Shown: positions 11,635 to 23,374 of the stretch, in pieces
Numbering within the stretch: position 1 is the stretch's first letter
Layout: each line of letters opens with the position of its first letter
From: Vigna angularis
Lineage: Eukaryota; Streptophyta; Magnoliopsida; Fabales; Fabaceae
Length of the DNA: 64,000 nucleotides
Assembly (NCBI RefSeq): GCF_016808095.1
Contig: NC_068970.1
Location: 22,302,501-22,366,500 of the forward strand
Direction: 5' to 3'
Translations under genes and position numbers: made by a program
The notes under the pieces: generated by a model
What the model saw: the letters and a program-made list of their open reading frames with translations, nothing else
What the model was told of the DNA's origin: nothing
Databases searched by the model: none

Positions 11635-12539
11635 CACTAGTACAAAAACAGCGTACAACGTCGAATATTTTGGGCCTTTCACGTCGAACTCAAGGTCGAA
11701 GTACGTCGAATTTAAAAAATTCGACGCTAAATTAACGTCGAATTTTTTCAATATTCGACATTCATCAAATTTTTTTGTTTTTTTAAATTAATTGTGATCT
11801 TTTTTTACAATTCTACGCGACCTGCAAAGTAGAAAAACAACAAATTTCAGTTGTTGGTATTTTATAAAGCATGAACTATGAACCTGTAGTGTAGTATCAA
11901 CAACAAAAACAATAACCAACAACAAACAAGTTCAATCAAACAGCAACAACAAAAAAGTTCAACCAAACAACAACAACAAACAAGTTCAACAAAAAAAAAC
12001 AACAAACAAGTTCAACAAAAAAAAAACAACAAACAAGTTCAACAATTAAGTTCTTCAAAACGAAAACGAAAACTAATCTTTAAAAGGTGGGTTCCTCAGA
12101 ATAAAGTGTCTCACCAATGAGAGAGAAAGCAGAATGCGCATATGAAGGACAAGAACACGAAAATAATCGGTCAAAACAAACGAAAATCATACATAAAGTA
12201 GTTAATTAACATGCATTTGTATCAAATGAAAGAAACATTACATGTGATGGTCGTCAAACTTCGTTCGAGAAAAGTTTGAGAAGAGAAGAGGGTCTCCCAC
12301 GCTAAGATAAAGTGAATGAATTTTCAATCTTCCGCTCAAATTTTTATTGAATTCACTAACCTTTTGACGTCTAACACTGGAGCATTTGACGTTTTACATC
12401 CTTTTACGTCGAATTACAATTCTAAACGACGTCTAATAATTGCATTTATTTACGAAACTACCACCAGTCATTTTTAACGATAGCTATTGAGTAATTGGAC
12501 GTTAAATGCATGACATTATACATTATTTTTGCACTAGTG
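11635..12539 (+). mobile_element. Complete non-autonomous CACTA element (905 bp)
   Basis: It starts CACTAGTACAAAAACAGCG and ends TTATTTTTGCACTAGTG. Perfect 3-bp target duplications ACA flank it (11632-11634, 12540-12542), as expected for CACTA elements. Subterminal ACGTCGAA and GACGTC repeats lie at both ends. There is no transposase; the interior holds a CAA-rich minisatellite. It lies between the linker and RT of the copia pseudogene, so it is younger than that element. Confidence 0.9.
11889..12055. repeat. CAA-rich minisatellite inside the CACTA element
   Basis: Five to six imperfect units of about 25 bp on the theme AACAACAAACAAGTTCAAC, varying mainly in the length of an A run. Confidence 0.8.
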
Positions 12540-14057
12540 ACAGAAAGCTTTGGCAGAACTAGATGGACCAAAACAATGGTTGATGAGATGACATCTTTAG
12601 AAAAAAAACAACACTTGGGATCTTGTGTCCTTACCAAGAGGTAAGAAAATTAAGGGCTGCAAATAGGTATTTACAATTAAGCATAAAGTTGATAAACTAT
12701 TGAGGTATAAAATACGACTTCTGACTAAAGGTTACACTCAATCTTATGGTGTATATTACTAAGAGACGTTCGTGTGGTAGCCAAGTTCAACATTGTGAGA
12801 ATACTTCTGTCGCTAGTAGAAAACCAAGATTGACCTCTTCTACAATTTGATGTGAAAAATTCTTTCCTACATGGAGAAATTTTAGAAGAAATTTATATAG
12901 ATTCTCCACCAAGCATGACAAATTCAATTGGAATGAAACTTTGCAAATTAAAGAAAGCTCTATATGGATTAAAACAAACCCCAAAAGCATGGTTTTGAAG
13001 GTTTACCAAGTCTATCAAGACTTTTAGCTATAGAGCAAGTAACTCCGATCACACCTTATTTTTTAAAAGAGGAAAAGGAAAAATTACAACTTTGATTATA
13101 TATGTAGATGACATCATTGTTACAAGAAATGACCAAGATGAGATTTTTAGTTTACAATACCTTGCATCTGAACTCGAGATGAAACAATTTGGAAACCTCA
13201 AATATTTTTTGGGTATTGAAGTAGCTAGATCAAAACATGGTATTTTTCTATGCCAAAGAAAATATACTATTGATTTACAAAAATTGAGCTGCTTGGAAGT
13301 AAACCAGTTGATACACTAATTGAACAAAATCATAAACTCTTTCAATGCTCAAATTCAGCAAGCATAGACAGAGGAAAATACCAAAGGTTGGTAGGAAAAT
13401 TAATTTATTCGTCCCATACATGTCCAAATATTATCTATGCAGTGATGTTGTTAGTCAATTTATGCATGACCCACGAAAGCTTCATATGAATGATGTTGAG
13501 AGGATTTTAAGATATTTGAAGTCCATTTTTGGAAAATGAATTTTGTTCTCAAATCATGAAAAGTTAAAGGTAGAAGGGTATACTGATGCAAATTGGGTAG
13601 GTTAAAAAAAATTATAGAATATCTACCTCTTGATACTTTACTTTTGTAAGAGGGAATCTTGTAATTTGGAGGAGTAAAAAACATCCTGTAGTAGCAATAT
13701 CTAGTGCTGAAACAAAATTCAAAGGTATGACACTAGGTGTATGTGAACTTTTGTGGATTAAAAATGTGATATCAGATTTGGGCTTTAAACCAAATGAAAC
13801 TATGAGTTTGTAGTGTGACAATACGTCAGTTATAGTAATTGATCACAATCTTGTGCAACATGATAAAACAAAGCATGTGGAGATTGATAGACATCTCATC
13901 AAAGAAGCTTGAAGCTGAAATAATTTTCTTTCCCTTTATAAGATCATAATTGCATTAGGCTGATGTTCTCACCAAAGGAGTGTCAAACATAGTGTTTAAT
14001 GAGTCTCTATTCAAGTTGAAAATGTGTGATATTCATACACCAATTCTTGAGTGGGAG

Positions 14058-14270
14058 TTTTAAGATATGTCAAATATTCTATTAGCAAATATTAGGCAAT
14101 AAAATATTATGTTAACTATAATTTAGGCATTATTATAGATGAAAAATGTCATTCGTTTAATAGATGAAAAATCATAGGACCTTTGTATGTATATATATGG
14201 TATACTAATATTTGAAATAATACATCAGAATTATTCTTTAAACCTTTTTATACTTAAAACGTTTTAAAAG
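14058..14270 (+). mobile_element. Probable 3' LTR start of the copia pseudogene
   Basis: Directly after the polypurine tract GTGGGAG, AT-rich sequence with a TATA-like GTATATATATGG (about 14190) fits a copia LTR. Its end cannot be fixed and no target duplication was found. Confidence 0.4.
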
Positions 14271-15660
14271 AACCAATATGAACATATAAACTTAAAAAAT
14301 GCAACATATAAAAAACTAGAGCAACATCAAAATGAAGTTAAATTTTTTAATAGAAAGCACACGTAGATACACAAGACTTAAAAGGACAAAAATATATTGA
14401 AAGGTGTTGGGATATGGAATCAATAAGAGATTAAGATAAAATATAGACATCTTGTGAAATGTACTCCCATTACAAAATTGGAGCAACATCAAGTTAATGT
14501 TATAATTTTTAAAGCAGAAGCAAAATGAATGTATTGGGATATACGGATATAAATAAGCAGGTTAAAATAAATCACTTACATATTAATGTAATACCCCTAC
14601 AAAATTAAAACAACATCAAGTTGAAGCTAAAATTTTTATACAAAAGCACATGCAAATATAATTAGCTTAAAAGACAGTGATACATTAAAAAGTATTGATA
14701 TAAGGAAGCAGAGCAAAAATTAAGTTTGAACTTAAAATTTTTTAAACATAAGTACCATGCGCATATAAATAAGCAATTAAAATAAAATGCAAATATATTG
14801 TGAAGCATAATCCTCGTACAAAATATGAGCAACATCAAGTAGAGGTTAAAATTTTTAAACAAAAGCAAATGCAGATATAAATAGCTTAAAAGGAAGAGAT
14901 ATTGAAATGTATTGAAATATGGAACCATTGCAAATTAAAGTTTAACATAAGATATCCTAAACAAAAGTAACATGCAAATAAAAATAAGTGGCTTAAAATA
15001 AAGTGTAAACATATAATAAAACTAAAACATATTGTGAAATTAAATCCCCATACAAAAATTAGAGTAACACGAAGTTGCGATTAAAACTTTTAAACAGAAG
15101 TACATGCAAAATGCAAAGATATATTGGAAGTTATTGGGATAAGAAATCAGAGCAAAATGAAGGTTAACTTAACATTTTAAACAAAACAAACATGCACATA
15201 TAAGTAATAAGTAAGCAACTTAAAATAAAATGAAAACATATTTTAAAACACAATCCCCGTACAAAATTATAGGAAGCAAAAGTTCAGGTTAAAATTTTTA
15301 AATAAAACGTAATTACTATACAAAATTAAAGCAGCATCAAGTTGATATTAAATTTTTTGAACAGAAGCACATGCATGTTCAAAATTAAAGCAGCTTAAAA
15401 TGTAGACATATTTTGAAAGATATTAGGATATGAAATTTGAGCAAAATGAAGTAAAAATTAAAACATTTTAAATAGAAATAAGATGCACATATAAATAATT
15501 AGTTTGAAATAAAATGGAAAGATTTGGTGAAAGGTAATCCCCATTCAAAATTAGAGCAATTTCATGTTGAGGTTAAACTTTTTGAACAAAATGACGTACA
15601 AATATAGACAATTTAAATTACTGAGATATGTTGAAAGGTCACGCATCTAGAATCAATAAT
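14270..15660. repeat. Degenerate tandem array, unit about 110 bp in a roughly 220-bp period
   Basis: Units share the theme TACAAAATTAGAGCAACATC, AAGTTGAGGTTAAAATTTTT, AACAAAAGCACATGCA, AATATAAATAGCTTAAAA. Clear starts of GAGCAACATC-type boxes lie near 14320, 14478, 14608, 14828, 15060, 15335 and 15555. They alternate with a variant box of GAGCAAAATGAAG type, suggesting dimers of about 220-230 bp. Copies are about 70-80% alike by eye. No coding sense is apparent. Confidence 0.75.
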
Positions 15661-15696
15661 TGTAATTCAAATTATGTTTTTTTAATGTGACTCAAG

Positions 15697-16110
15697 TGGG
15701 AGAATATTAGAAATATTCATTAATTGATTATTTATATGAAGTATAATTATGAACCTAAATATGATTTGATAAAATAGAATGAATTATTGATTAGTATGAA
15801 AAGTCTTTTTTTAAAATTGATGGTAACCAACTTGATAGATGTTGGCTAAAGAAACAAGGGTTTTGTCTTTGCCATAATACTTACTCACTGTTAACCATCA
15901 AGAAAGAGTAAGAGTGTGAGAAGACAAAAATGGCAAAGAGGCATATTAGTAAAAGAAGATTAAGGTAATTAAGTGAGAACCACGTAGATTATAAGATCCT
16001 AATAATGTGCAACATTTGTAATTACTTTAGTGCACCATCAAGAAGGAGTATATATAGTCAAGATACCTTGCAAAAGATGACAAATGCAGTTTGAAAAAAA
16101 ACTAGTGACT
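15697..16110 (+). mobile_element. Copia polypurine tract and LTR remnant
   Basis: CTCAAGTGGGAGAATATTAG is a copia-type polypurine tract followed by an LTR start (TG eroded to TA). The next 400 bp, with a TATA box near 16050 (AGTATATATAGTC), resembles an LTR. No coding region remains upstream, where the tandem array lies. Confidence 0.5.
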
Positions 16111-16789
16111 CACTGTGAAGCACAAATACATATACGGATACGGACACCGCACGAACACAACTACAGACACGAAAATCCGGTTAAACTGTATAAATACAGA
16201 ACATGGACTTATCGATATACATTAAAAGGTACTGATTATACTTTTTAATCTAGAAAGATAAACATTTATGGAAAAAAAGTCTATAGTTAAATGACTATAT
16301 TCATAAAAAAATTTAAATAACTATATCTGAATTGTATACAAATATAAATAATATAGTGATTAATATTTAGATAATTATATTAACAAAACAAATTAATAAT
16401 TATATTTAAGTAATATATAAATATAATTAATATTTAAATAATTATATTGATAAGAAATTTTAAATAATTATATTTACCTAATATATAAATATAAATAATA
16501 TATTAATTATAATATATATATATATATCTATATATTAATTATAATATATATATATATATATCTATATATATATATGTGTGTGTGTGTTAGTTAAATAACT
16601 ACATTGAAAAAAATTGTTTTTTTTTTTTGTAGTTGAACAATTATGATGAAATGAACATCAAATTGTAAGGTGTAAAGTTCTGGGTTTTTTTTACAGGCTT
16701 TCGTTTTTGGCAATTTTTTTAATTATATATACGGGCAAATCGTGCAGTCTCTGTTAGATCGTGATGTACGACTTCCCCCACAATAAAAG
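16111..16789. other. AT-rich DNA with TA/TG microsatellite
   Basis: About 16110-16200 holds an imperfect run of ACGGATACGGACAC-type words of unknown origin. From 16300 the sequence is nearly pure A/T, with a compound (TA)n/(TG)n tract at about 16511-16588. Confidence 0.6.
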
Positions 16790-18500
16790 TAATGAAATTG
16801 TGCACCTCTACACATTTTCGTAATCGATTACAAACGTCGATTACACAGTATTAAAATTGTTTAAGAGATACACAACTTATGTGATAATTGAATATCCATT
16901 ACTAGTGGATGAGATTCGAATTATATGTTTTGTAATGGACTACAACAATGTTAGAATTGATTATCAATGAAAAAAGTGAATAAATTAAAATATAATTAAG
17001 ATATAATTGATTATGATTTAAGTTTTAAATATAATTTATTATAGTTAAAATATAACGGATTATGATTATAATGTATCTACCTATTTTTGCTTATTATAAT
17101 TAAGATATAAATGATTATCATTTAAGTTTTAATTACAATTATTATAATTAATTATGATTGATTATATCTAATTTATTATATATTACATTTTATAATTTCA
17201 TAATAAAGTAAAATTGTTTTTATAAGTATATGATTTTTTTTATGATGAAAATATAATAAAAATACATTTATGATATAATATTTAAAATATATAAATATAT
17301 ATATATGGGGTTTGTTAATTTTGAGATTTTTTTTTAATTTAATACATTTTAGTAGTAGAGTGTACCAAATTTTAATGGACAAAAAAATTCGTATTAAAAA
17401 AAAATAAATACTTTAAACCTAAAAGTATTTTAATAATTTTAATATTTAATTTAAAATAAAAAAAAATAAAAATTAGTTATTTAACTACCTTTTATTTTTT
17501 TTTATTTTATAAAAGTTAGTTATATGTATATATTAATCCTAACCCATTAAGTTACATTTTTATCAAAATTTGTATTCTTTTTTATGCTTTGATTATATCC
17601 ACAATTTTAAAAATTAGTATATCTTAAAATATTTCTGGAAAATTAAACCGTTTTTTTATCCACTTTCATTTTATTTGACTAATTTATCAAAAAAAATCTG
17701 TCAAGTATGACAAACGGTGAAGACTATTTTCTATTGGCCGAATTATTTTCTCACATATGTTAGTTAGAGTATTTTTTTTTAGCTCTTAATTATTTTTTTC
17801 AAACCTTTTCTTATTTAGTGTTAACAGAGGTTGGTGTTTTATTGACATTATACTACAGTCATTGATTGATCCATATAGATTTGAACTATTTCCTCTAACA
17901 ATTTCATATTTTTTTGGTTGGTTTTTTATCGATATTATTAGAGTCATTGATTGGTCCATATAGATTTAAACTATTTTTTTCTAACATTTTTCAGATTTTT
18001 TGTAATAATTATTTTTCATCAATGTCTATAGATTTACTTTTATCAATGTCTTATTGTGGCAATTTTTGCATTTATTATTTCTATATTTGGTAATGATTGA
18101 AATATTATTTCAAAAATTTGAATTGTCTTCTTTAAATAAAATTGTTGGATATGTATTTGCAGTTGTATTATTTATTTGTTATAGTTACTTGCATGTCTTG
18201 CACGTAATAAAATTAAGATATAATCAACCATATCAATTATATCTTAATTATAATAAGGGAAAATAGGTAAATATCTTATATTCATAATTAATTGTATCTT
18301 AATTATAATTAATTGTAATTAAAACTTAAATTATAATCAATTATATCTTAATTATATTTTAATTTTTTCATATTTTTCTTTCTGGTATGTAATTGATGTC
18401 TTTGATTCAAATTTCATCCCTAATCAATTATGACATAGAAGTTGTGTACCCCTACACGATTTTAACATTGGATAATCGATTACATATGGTTGTAGTCAAT
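16790..18500. mobile_element. Fold-back element with arms of about 350 bp
   Basis: The left arm carries GTAATCGATTACA (about 16820), TACACAACTTATGTGATAATTG and, at 16975-17035, AAAATATAATTAAGATATAA followed by TTGATTATGATTTAAG. The reverse complement of 18310-18485 gives the same words in the same order. Further inverted words extend to about 17170 and 18180. The spacer contains a roughly 100-bp imperfect direct duplication (TGATTGATCCATATAGATTT near 17860, TGATTGGTCCATATAGATTT near 17948). No transposase and no clear target duplication, so the superfamily is undecided. Confidence 0.65.
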
Positions 18501-20312
18501 TACTTAAAACAAAAAAATGTGTAAAAATGCACTACTTCATCTTTTTTTATTATGGCAGTGCAAATGCACTACTTCTTTACTTGAAGTTGTGTGAGGAGTG
18601 TACTACTTATCCATACAAGTAATTAAAAAGAAAATTGTCTAAAACAATAGTATCCTAAATATTTTTGTCTAAAAATGTAAAAAGACCAAAATTCTGACTA
18701 GTGAAAAGCATTTGTATGAGATCAGTGTAATCTGAGTATATTAAATAATATATATAATTATTATTTTATTTAGAAAAATGAAATTCACAAGCATTCAATT
18801 CTTTTTCATCTTTCATGACTCAGCAAAATTAGTAGTTGGTGTAACTTCTGTTACCATTCATCTTAACAGGACACGCTTACATGAAAGTTTTCGTCATGAA
18901 AACTTTCGATACATAGACCATTATACTCATATGAGCTGATTACCAAGACAAATCATAATCTCTGATAGTACTGTTGGGTCTATCAAGAAGAATGTTCACT
19001 GGAGAGATAAACACCAATGAAATCTGAACCCAATTATATAAGAGATTGTCATCACTTTCTACCAAAAACTTTAAGACAATAGATTAATGGGTCTTTCACC
19101 TAGTGTTCTACTTTTTCATTTTTATCCAATGTGAGTCTTAGACTTACACTTCCGCCAAGATGATCTTCTTGAACATTCTTCCTCTTTCAAAACGTGTTTC
19201 TTCTTCCAATATCCAGATCGGAAACCACCGTAACTCCACCCACGGTATCAGCTCTGACCCCTTCATGGGCCAGGCCATGTCTTCTCCGACATGTCCCCAA
19301 ACAGGGTCGTGTCTGGCCAAACGAAGCGTATCTGACACCGCGTCGTGCACGCTTCCATCATGAATCCGTGTCTACTTACGAAGTGGGAAGCGCGGCTCGG
19401 AGGCCGTGTCTCGGAACTTCATGATGACTCATAGTTAAGGAACACCTTCTTGAGTGTATATTTCAGTTTGCAATGCTAAGATATTTGTAAGATTGAGAGT
19501 TGTTTAATCTTTTTAACAATGTCAATATATGGAGGATTTTACCTACATCGTATTCGGTTAAATTGATGTGTATAGAATATGCATTTTCAAGCTAATCACT
19601 TCACATACTTTTCAAGTTTGAAACAAATGGTGTTGTAATTGGTACCCATGAAGTAATTTACAATGCACTCATTCGCCACATTGACTTTGGCGGTTGTTGC
19701 AACCACGTATTTTGTTGTTTAATTTCTCTATAAATATAAAGAGAGTGAGAGTATTTTAATTAGAGAAAATAAAAAGGCTATTTAAATGTATGCTGACTAT
19801 CGAAAATTAAGATAATTTATTTGAATAAATGAAGATAAGTAAATAGAAAAAACACATTATTTTCTTGCTATATCAAAATTTGAATAAATAATTAAAAAAC
19901 AAGCGTAAGTATTTCAAACACGTATGAAAACAAAAGTCATCCATGATGCTATTTATAATAAGAATGAGAGTTAAATTTACATTTAACAACTTACACCAAA
20001 TCTCATTACCTCTACCTACATGAAGCTCAAGAACTTAAGACTTAAGACTGATTACGTTAATTTTGTGCATGCTTAAGGAAAATGGGGTCGGGGCAGTTTC
20101 ACTTCATTTTTCTGTGACAAAATATTACCTTTTCTACAGATCCTACTTAAAGTTACCACGCAAGCACTCATCAACACAACAAAATCCAACCTCGTCAATC
20201 AAAAACACTCACTCTTGTAAATGTCTACATACGATAAACCAAAATTAACTTTGGACAAAACAAGGAATGAATTTGGGTACGTGTCTATTACTATTATACT
20301 ATACTGTGTAAA
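18501..20312. other. Intergenic DNA with a GC-rich island
   Basis: Mostly AT-rich. The interval 19150-19430 is unusually GC-rich and open in several frames on both strands. Its translations match no family I recognise and overlap each other, so I do not call a gene. It could be a fragment of a transposon or a captured exon. Confidence 0.5.
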
Positions 20313-20853
20313 TCAGTTGATGGTTGATTTCTTATCAAAGCTACCGAGTAGCTGCCTTGAACGAACCCTGACTTGTAATCGTACAAGTGCGTGCATACAC
20401 TGCATTGCTATACGTGATTGTTTCCTCACCCACACCCCACGAACCAAAGCTTGCACCTTCACTAGCCCTTTTAATGCTTTATATGCTCTTCTTGCCTGTC
20501 CAACAAATAATCAACTCAATTATGCTTGTATGAGTAGTGAGAATTTCAATATCAATTCATAAAATCAATGAATGTTTAAATCAAAGAAGAATTGGTTTTG
20601 AATATATTATTATAAGAATGCATACTAGATGTCCCCTGAAAAAAGCTTGGATCTTAATGGCCGCAACATCTTCCTTGGTGATTGCAGAAACAGGTGTTGG
20701 TGTTTGTGTAGGGAAACTGAAGTCTTCATTCCTGAGTATGGCTTCTTCGCATTCGTTAGTGCAAATACTTGTGCGTGGGAGAATGATGTCTTTGTTGGAT
20801 GATCTGATGAATCTTCCGCGAAGAATTCTGAACCATTTTTGCGACACACCCAT
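20313..20853 (-). CDS. Short IQ67-domain (IQD) calmodulin-binding protein
   Basis: Two exons: 20853-20626 (76 codons) and 20495-20313, with a 130-bp phase-0 intron (donor GTATGC, acceptor ACAG). The 136-residue product starts [15 protein letters not shown]. Residues 64-80 hold the IQ motif ([17 protein letters not shown]), split by the intron at the position conserved in IQD genes. The rest of the IQ67 domain follows ([37 protein letters not shown]). IQD proteins bind calmodulin and act as scaffolds at microtubules, membranes or the nucleus. The protein stops soon after the domain, as I recall for Arabidopsis IQD20, whereas most IQDs are 350-500 residues. A splice donor at 20343-20344 could instead lead to a further exon, but none was found downstream. 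Confidence 0.88.
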
Positions 20854-21713
20854 TTTACTTGTTTTCTTTTGGTTGGAGTGAAGTTCTTAGTTATGATGTG
20901 ATGGATTTAAATGTGTGAGGGAGTGACGTAAAGGAAGGGGAGAGTTGAGGGAAACATGTTTGAAAACCTTTTTCTTTTTCTTTAGTGGTGCCTGTTATAG
21001 TGATGGATATGTCAGAGTTGTGAAACTGAAAACGTGGCGGCATGATTTTCTTTGTGACGATTCCAGTGTGTGTTCTAAGCATTCGCATGAATAAAATAAA
21101 GTGTCACAGTCACAAATTCTTCTCTCAGTTTAGTCATCTCAATGCTTTTCTAATATAAAAGACCTTAATTATATTTGAGACTTTTCTATCCTTTCTGTAA
21201 AATGTAAGACTTTAACTTGAATTTATCAGAAGTCCATTTTGAGAACCTGGAGCAATGGAGAAAGTCTGCGACTGTAAACAATCTATGGCAGTTAATATGC
21301 TTCGAAGGTAACTAAGCAAGTATTAGAAGCAAACCAAGAGTTATTAGCACAACCCTTTTTAACTTTTGAACAAGTGACGACCTCATAAAGATGCCTTACT
21401 GCGGAAGAACAAATTAACCTAATTTTGAGTTCTGACATTCAACCAAAAAGGATGCTTGTTCTCAACTCCAATGAAGAAAAACATTTGCCTAAAGAAGAAG
21501 TTAAGGCCTATACATATGGACCTTTTACCAGGCTGACACCACACTATCAATATCTGAGCCAAGCACGAGTGCATCTGCATTCACCATCATCTCTATCAAA
21601 GAAGAAACTGTTTCAAATATTTAATTTGAAGGAAAAATTATTGGATAATTAATATAAAAAATCAGGGACCTAAATTTTGTTTCAACAAAATAAAAAAAAT
21701 GTACATAAACCTT
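20854..21713. other. IQD upstream region and unassigned short ORF
   Basis: 20854 to about 21100 is the probable promoter and 5' leader of the minus-strand IQD gene. A plus-strand frame at 21425-21652 (contains GPFTRLTPHYQYLSQARVH) has some protein-like character, but I do not recognise it. It may be a retroelement fragment. Confidence 0.4.
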
Positions 21714-23374
21714 CACTACTGAAAAAGGTGTCAATAGGTGACAGAACATTTTGTTGGATATTATATTTATTTATTATTGAAATTATTTTGTCTCTACATT
21801 GTTTTATAGACGTGAGTGATATTATAAAGCGAGGAAAATTGGTAAAATAAAAAAATAATAGTCACTTCTATTATAATTGCAAAAGTAATTTTTATGATTT
21901 ATTTTTATTTAGGTTATAATTTATCTGTCATAATAAAGACATGGTAGCATAATGGTAAATTTAATAAGATTTTTTTATACTAGTTATTACTATAATCAAT
22001 ATAAAAAATTGATGAAATAACAATTTTGTAATAAAGTAAAAAATTTGTTTGTCATTTATACCAATAACTAGCATAAAAAGTGAGAGTGGTGATAATTTTC
22101 CTAATTAAATAGAAGACTTTAAATGTTGATTATACCTAGATCTCCTATAGAAAGTTGGCATAATGACAATTTAGTAATAAAATAAGAGACTTTTTACGCT
22201 GATTAAACCTAGAATCGATATAGAAAGTGAAACGCTTCACTTCACTTTCCTCTATTTGATCCTCAACACTTCTTCTCCTCCTTTCATTGCAATGTCACAT
22301 TTCGCATCAAAGTTTACTCGCTCTTGCATTTGTTTCTCCCTCTCTTGGTCCTCGCTCATTGTCGCTTCTCGTAGTCACGACTTTCGTTCTACTTATTGTC
22401 ACATTCGTCTGCACAATTCTTACTCTCGTTGTTCTGCCTTCGTAGAATGTTCTTCTCCTTGCTCTTCACATCTTCATTAAGTACTACCGGTTGGAGCACA
22501 AGCTACTAGTGACCGTTGCCCTTATCGTTGCTAACATTCTCATTTATCTTCGCCCCTCCCTCTTTGATTCCCTCAATCCACTCATCCAGCAAGTTTGGTT
22601 CAACCCCCACCTCATTCTCAAGGTAATTTTTTCAATTCATCTTCTTATAACTATCAATGTTTCATTTGAAGGTTCTCCATTCTAATTCTAGTTTTGTTAA
22701 CAACACAAGGACTTGAAATACTTCCCATTGTTGTCATTTTACCATATCAATGAACTATACCTTGTTTATAATGTTATTGCTTCTTTGGAAAGGATTTCAA
22801 TTAGAGACGTCAATGGGAAGCGTCAATTTTACTTCCATGGTTTCTTCTCTACTTCTACTCTCCTAGGGTGTTACCCTAATTATTTAACAAGGGGATTGCG
22901 GAAACTAAGAAGGGGTGAAGATGCCAAACCTATACATATGATAAAGATTCGAGGATTTCCCGCTCTGAAATATGTGACTTTGTATGTTGAATTGTCTCCA
23001 AAACTGACTTAGAAAGTCATTTTGAACCAACATAATTTGCTACACTTAGGTATGATAATTATAACTAAATTATAATAGTAAATAATACTTTCTATGTCAG
23101 ATCTGGAAATACATGTCACAATAAGTTGTACTTACTATGTCAAGTCTTTGAATACATGTTATAGTAAGTTAGACTTAGTTAAGTTTATCATTCTTTAACT
23201 TACTATATGAGGTCTTCGAATATTTTTCATAATAAGTTTGACTTATTAGGTTAAGTTTTTTAACTTCCATAAAAAAAAATATGAACTCATATATCATCTA
23301 GAATTGTGATGCCAAAAAAAGTTGTTGTAAAAAGTCCTTCAGAACCATTATAAAAAATGACATTTTTACTAGTG
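21714..23374 (+). mobile_element. CACTA-type element carrying a captured host-gene fragment
   Basis: The left end is CACTACTGAAAAAGGTGTC; the right end is GACATTTTTACTAGTG, its approximate inverse. Subterminal direct repeats are visible: three roughly 60-bp units at 23085-23250 on the theme ACTTACTATGTCAAGTCTT, and at 21990-22220 units with GACAATTTAGTAATAAA and CCTAGAATCGATATAGAAA. Between them lies a broken rhomboid-like gene piece. Flanking trinucleotides (CTT left, TGA right) do not match, so the exact boundaries or a clean insertion are not proven. There is no transposase, so mobility would depend on an autonomous relative. Confidence 0.65.
22490..22900 (+). pseudogene. RBL14-type rhomboid-like protein fragment
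   Basis: One exon at about 22497-22624 reads VTVALIVANILIYLRP and then VWFNPHLILK. After an unspliced intron (about 22625-22702), HKDLKYF and SFYHINELYLVYN follow at 22703-22770, then LLWKGFQLE in another frame. This order matches the N-terminal part of the plant RBL14/15 rhomboid family. A frameshift near 22778, a TAG stop at about 22865 and loss of the rest, including the catalytic Ser/His segments, show it is broken. The retained intron means DNA-level capture, not reverse transcription. It lies inside a CACTA-like element. Confidence 0.78.

Larger units (their letters stand above)
11055..14060 (+). pseudogene. Ty1-copia pol pseudogene, interrupted by two insertions
   Basis: Recognisable parts in order are as follows. 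The integrase-RT linker is split as 11055-11151 (SNRGQLPAKYEPD) and 11572-11634 (SYASFVSQLSSIS). Reverse transcriptase runs from 12543, with FDVKNSFLHG at about 12848-12877 and the catalytic IYVDDIIV at about 13098-13121. RNase H spans about 13570-13960, and a polypurine tract GTGGGAG lies at 14051-14057. Gag, protease and the integrase core are not seen. Several stops and frameshifts break the frame (for example near 12650, 12720, 12996, 13310 and 13600), so it cannot make a working polyprotein. A solo LTR and a CACTA element inserted after the copia element. Confidence 0.88.

Noticed and set aside
11341..11791. Pro/Arg-rich frames around 11.4-11.8 kb
   Set aside because: They cross the junctions of the solo LTR and the CACTA element and are composites of unrelated sequence.
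19144..19424. Three overlapping frames as a host gene
   Set aside because: They overlap on opposite strands and no family is recognised; reported only as a GC-rich island.
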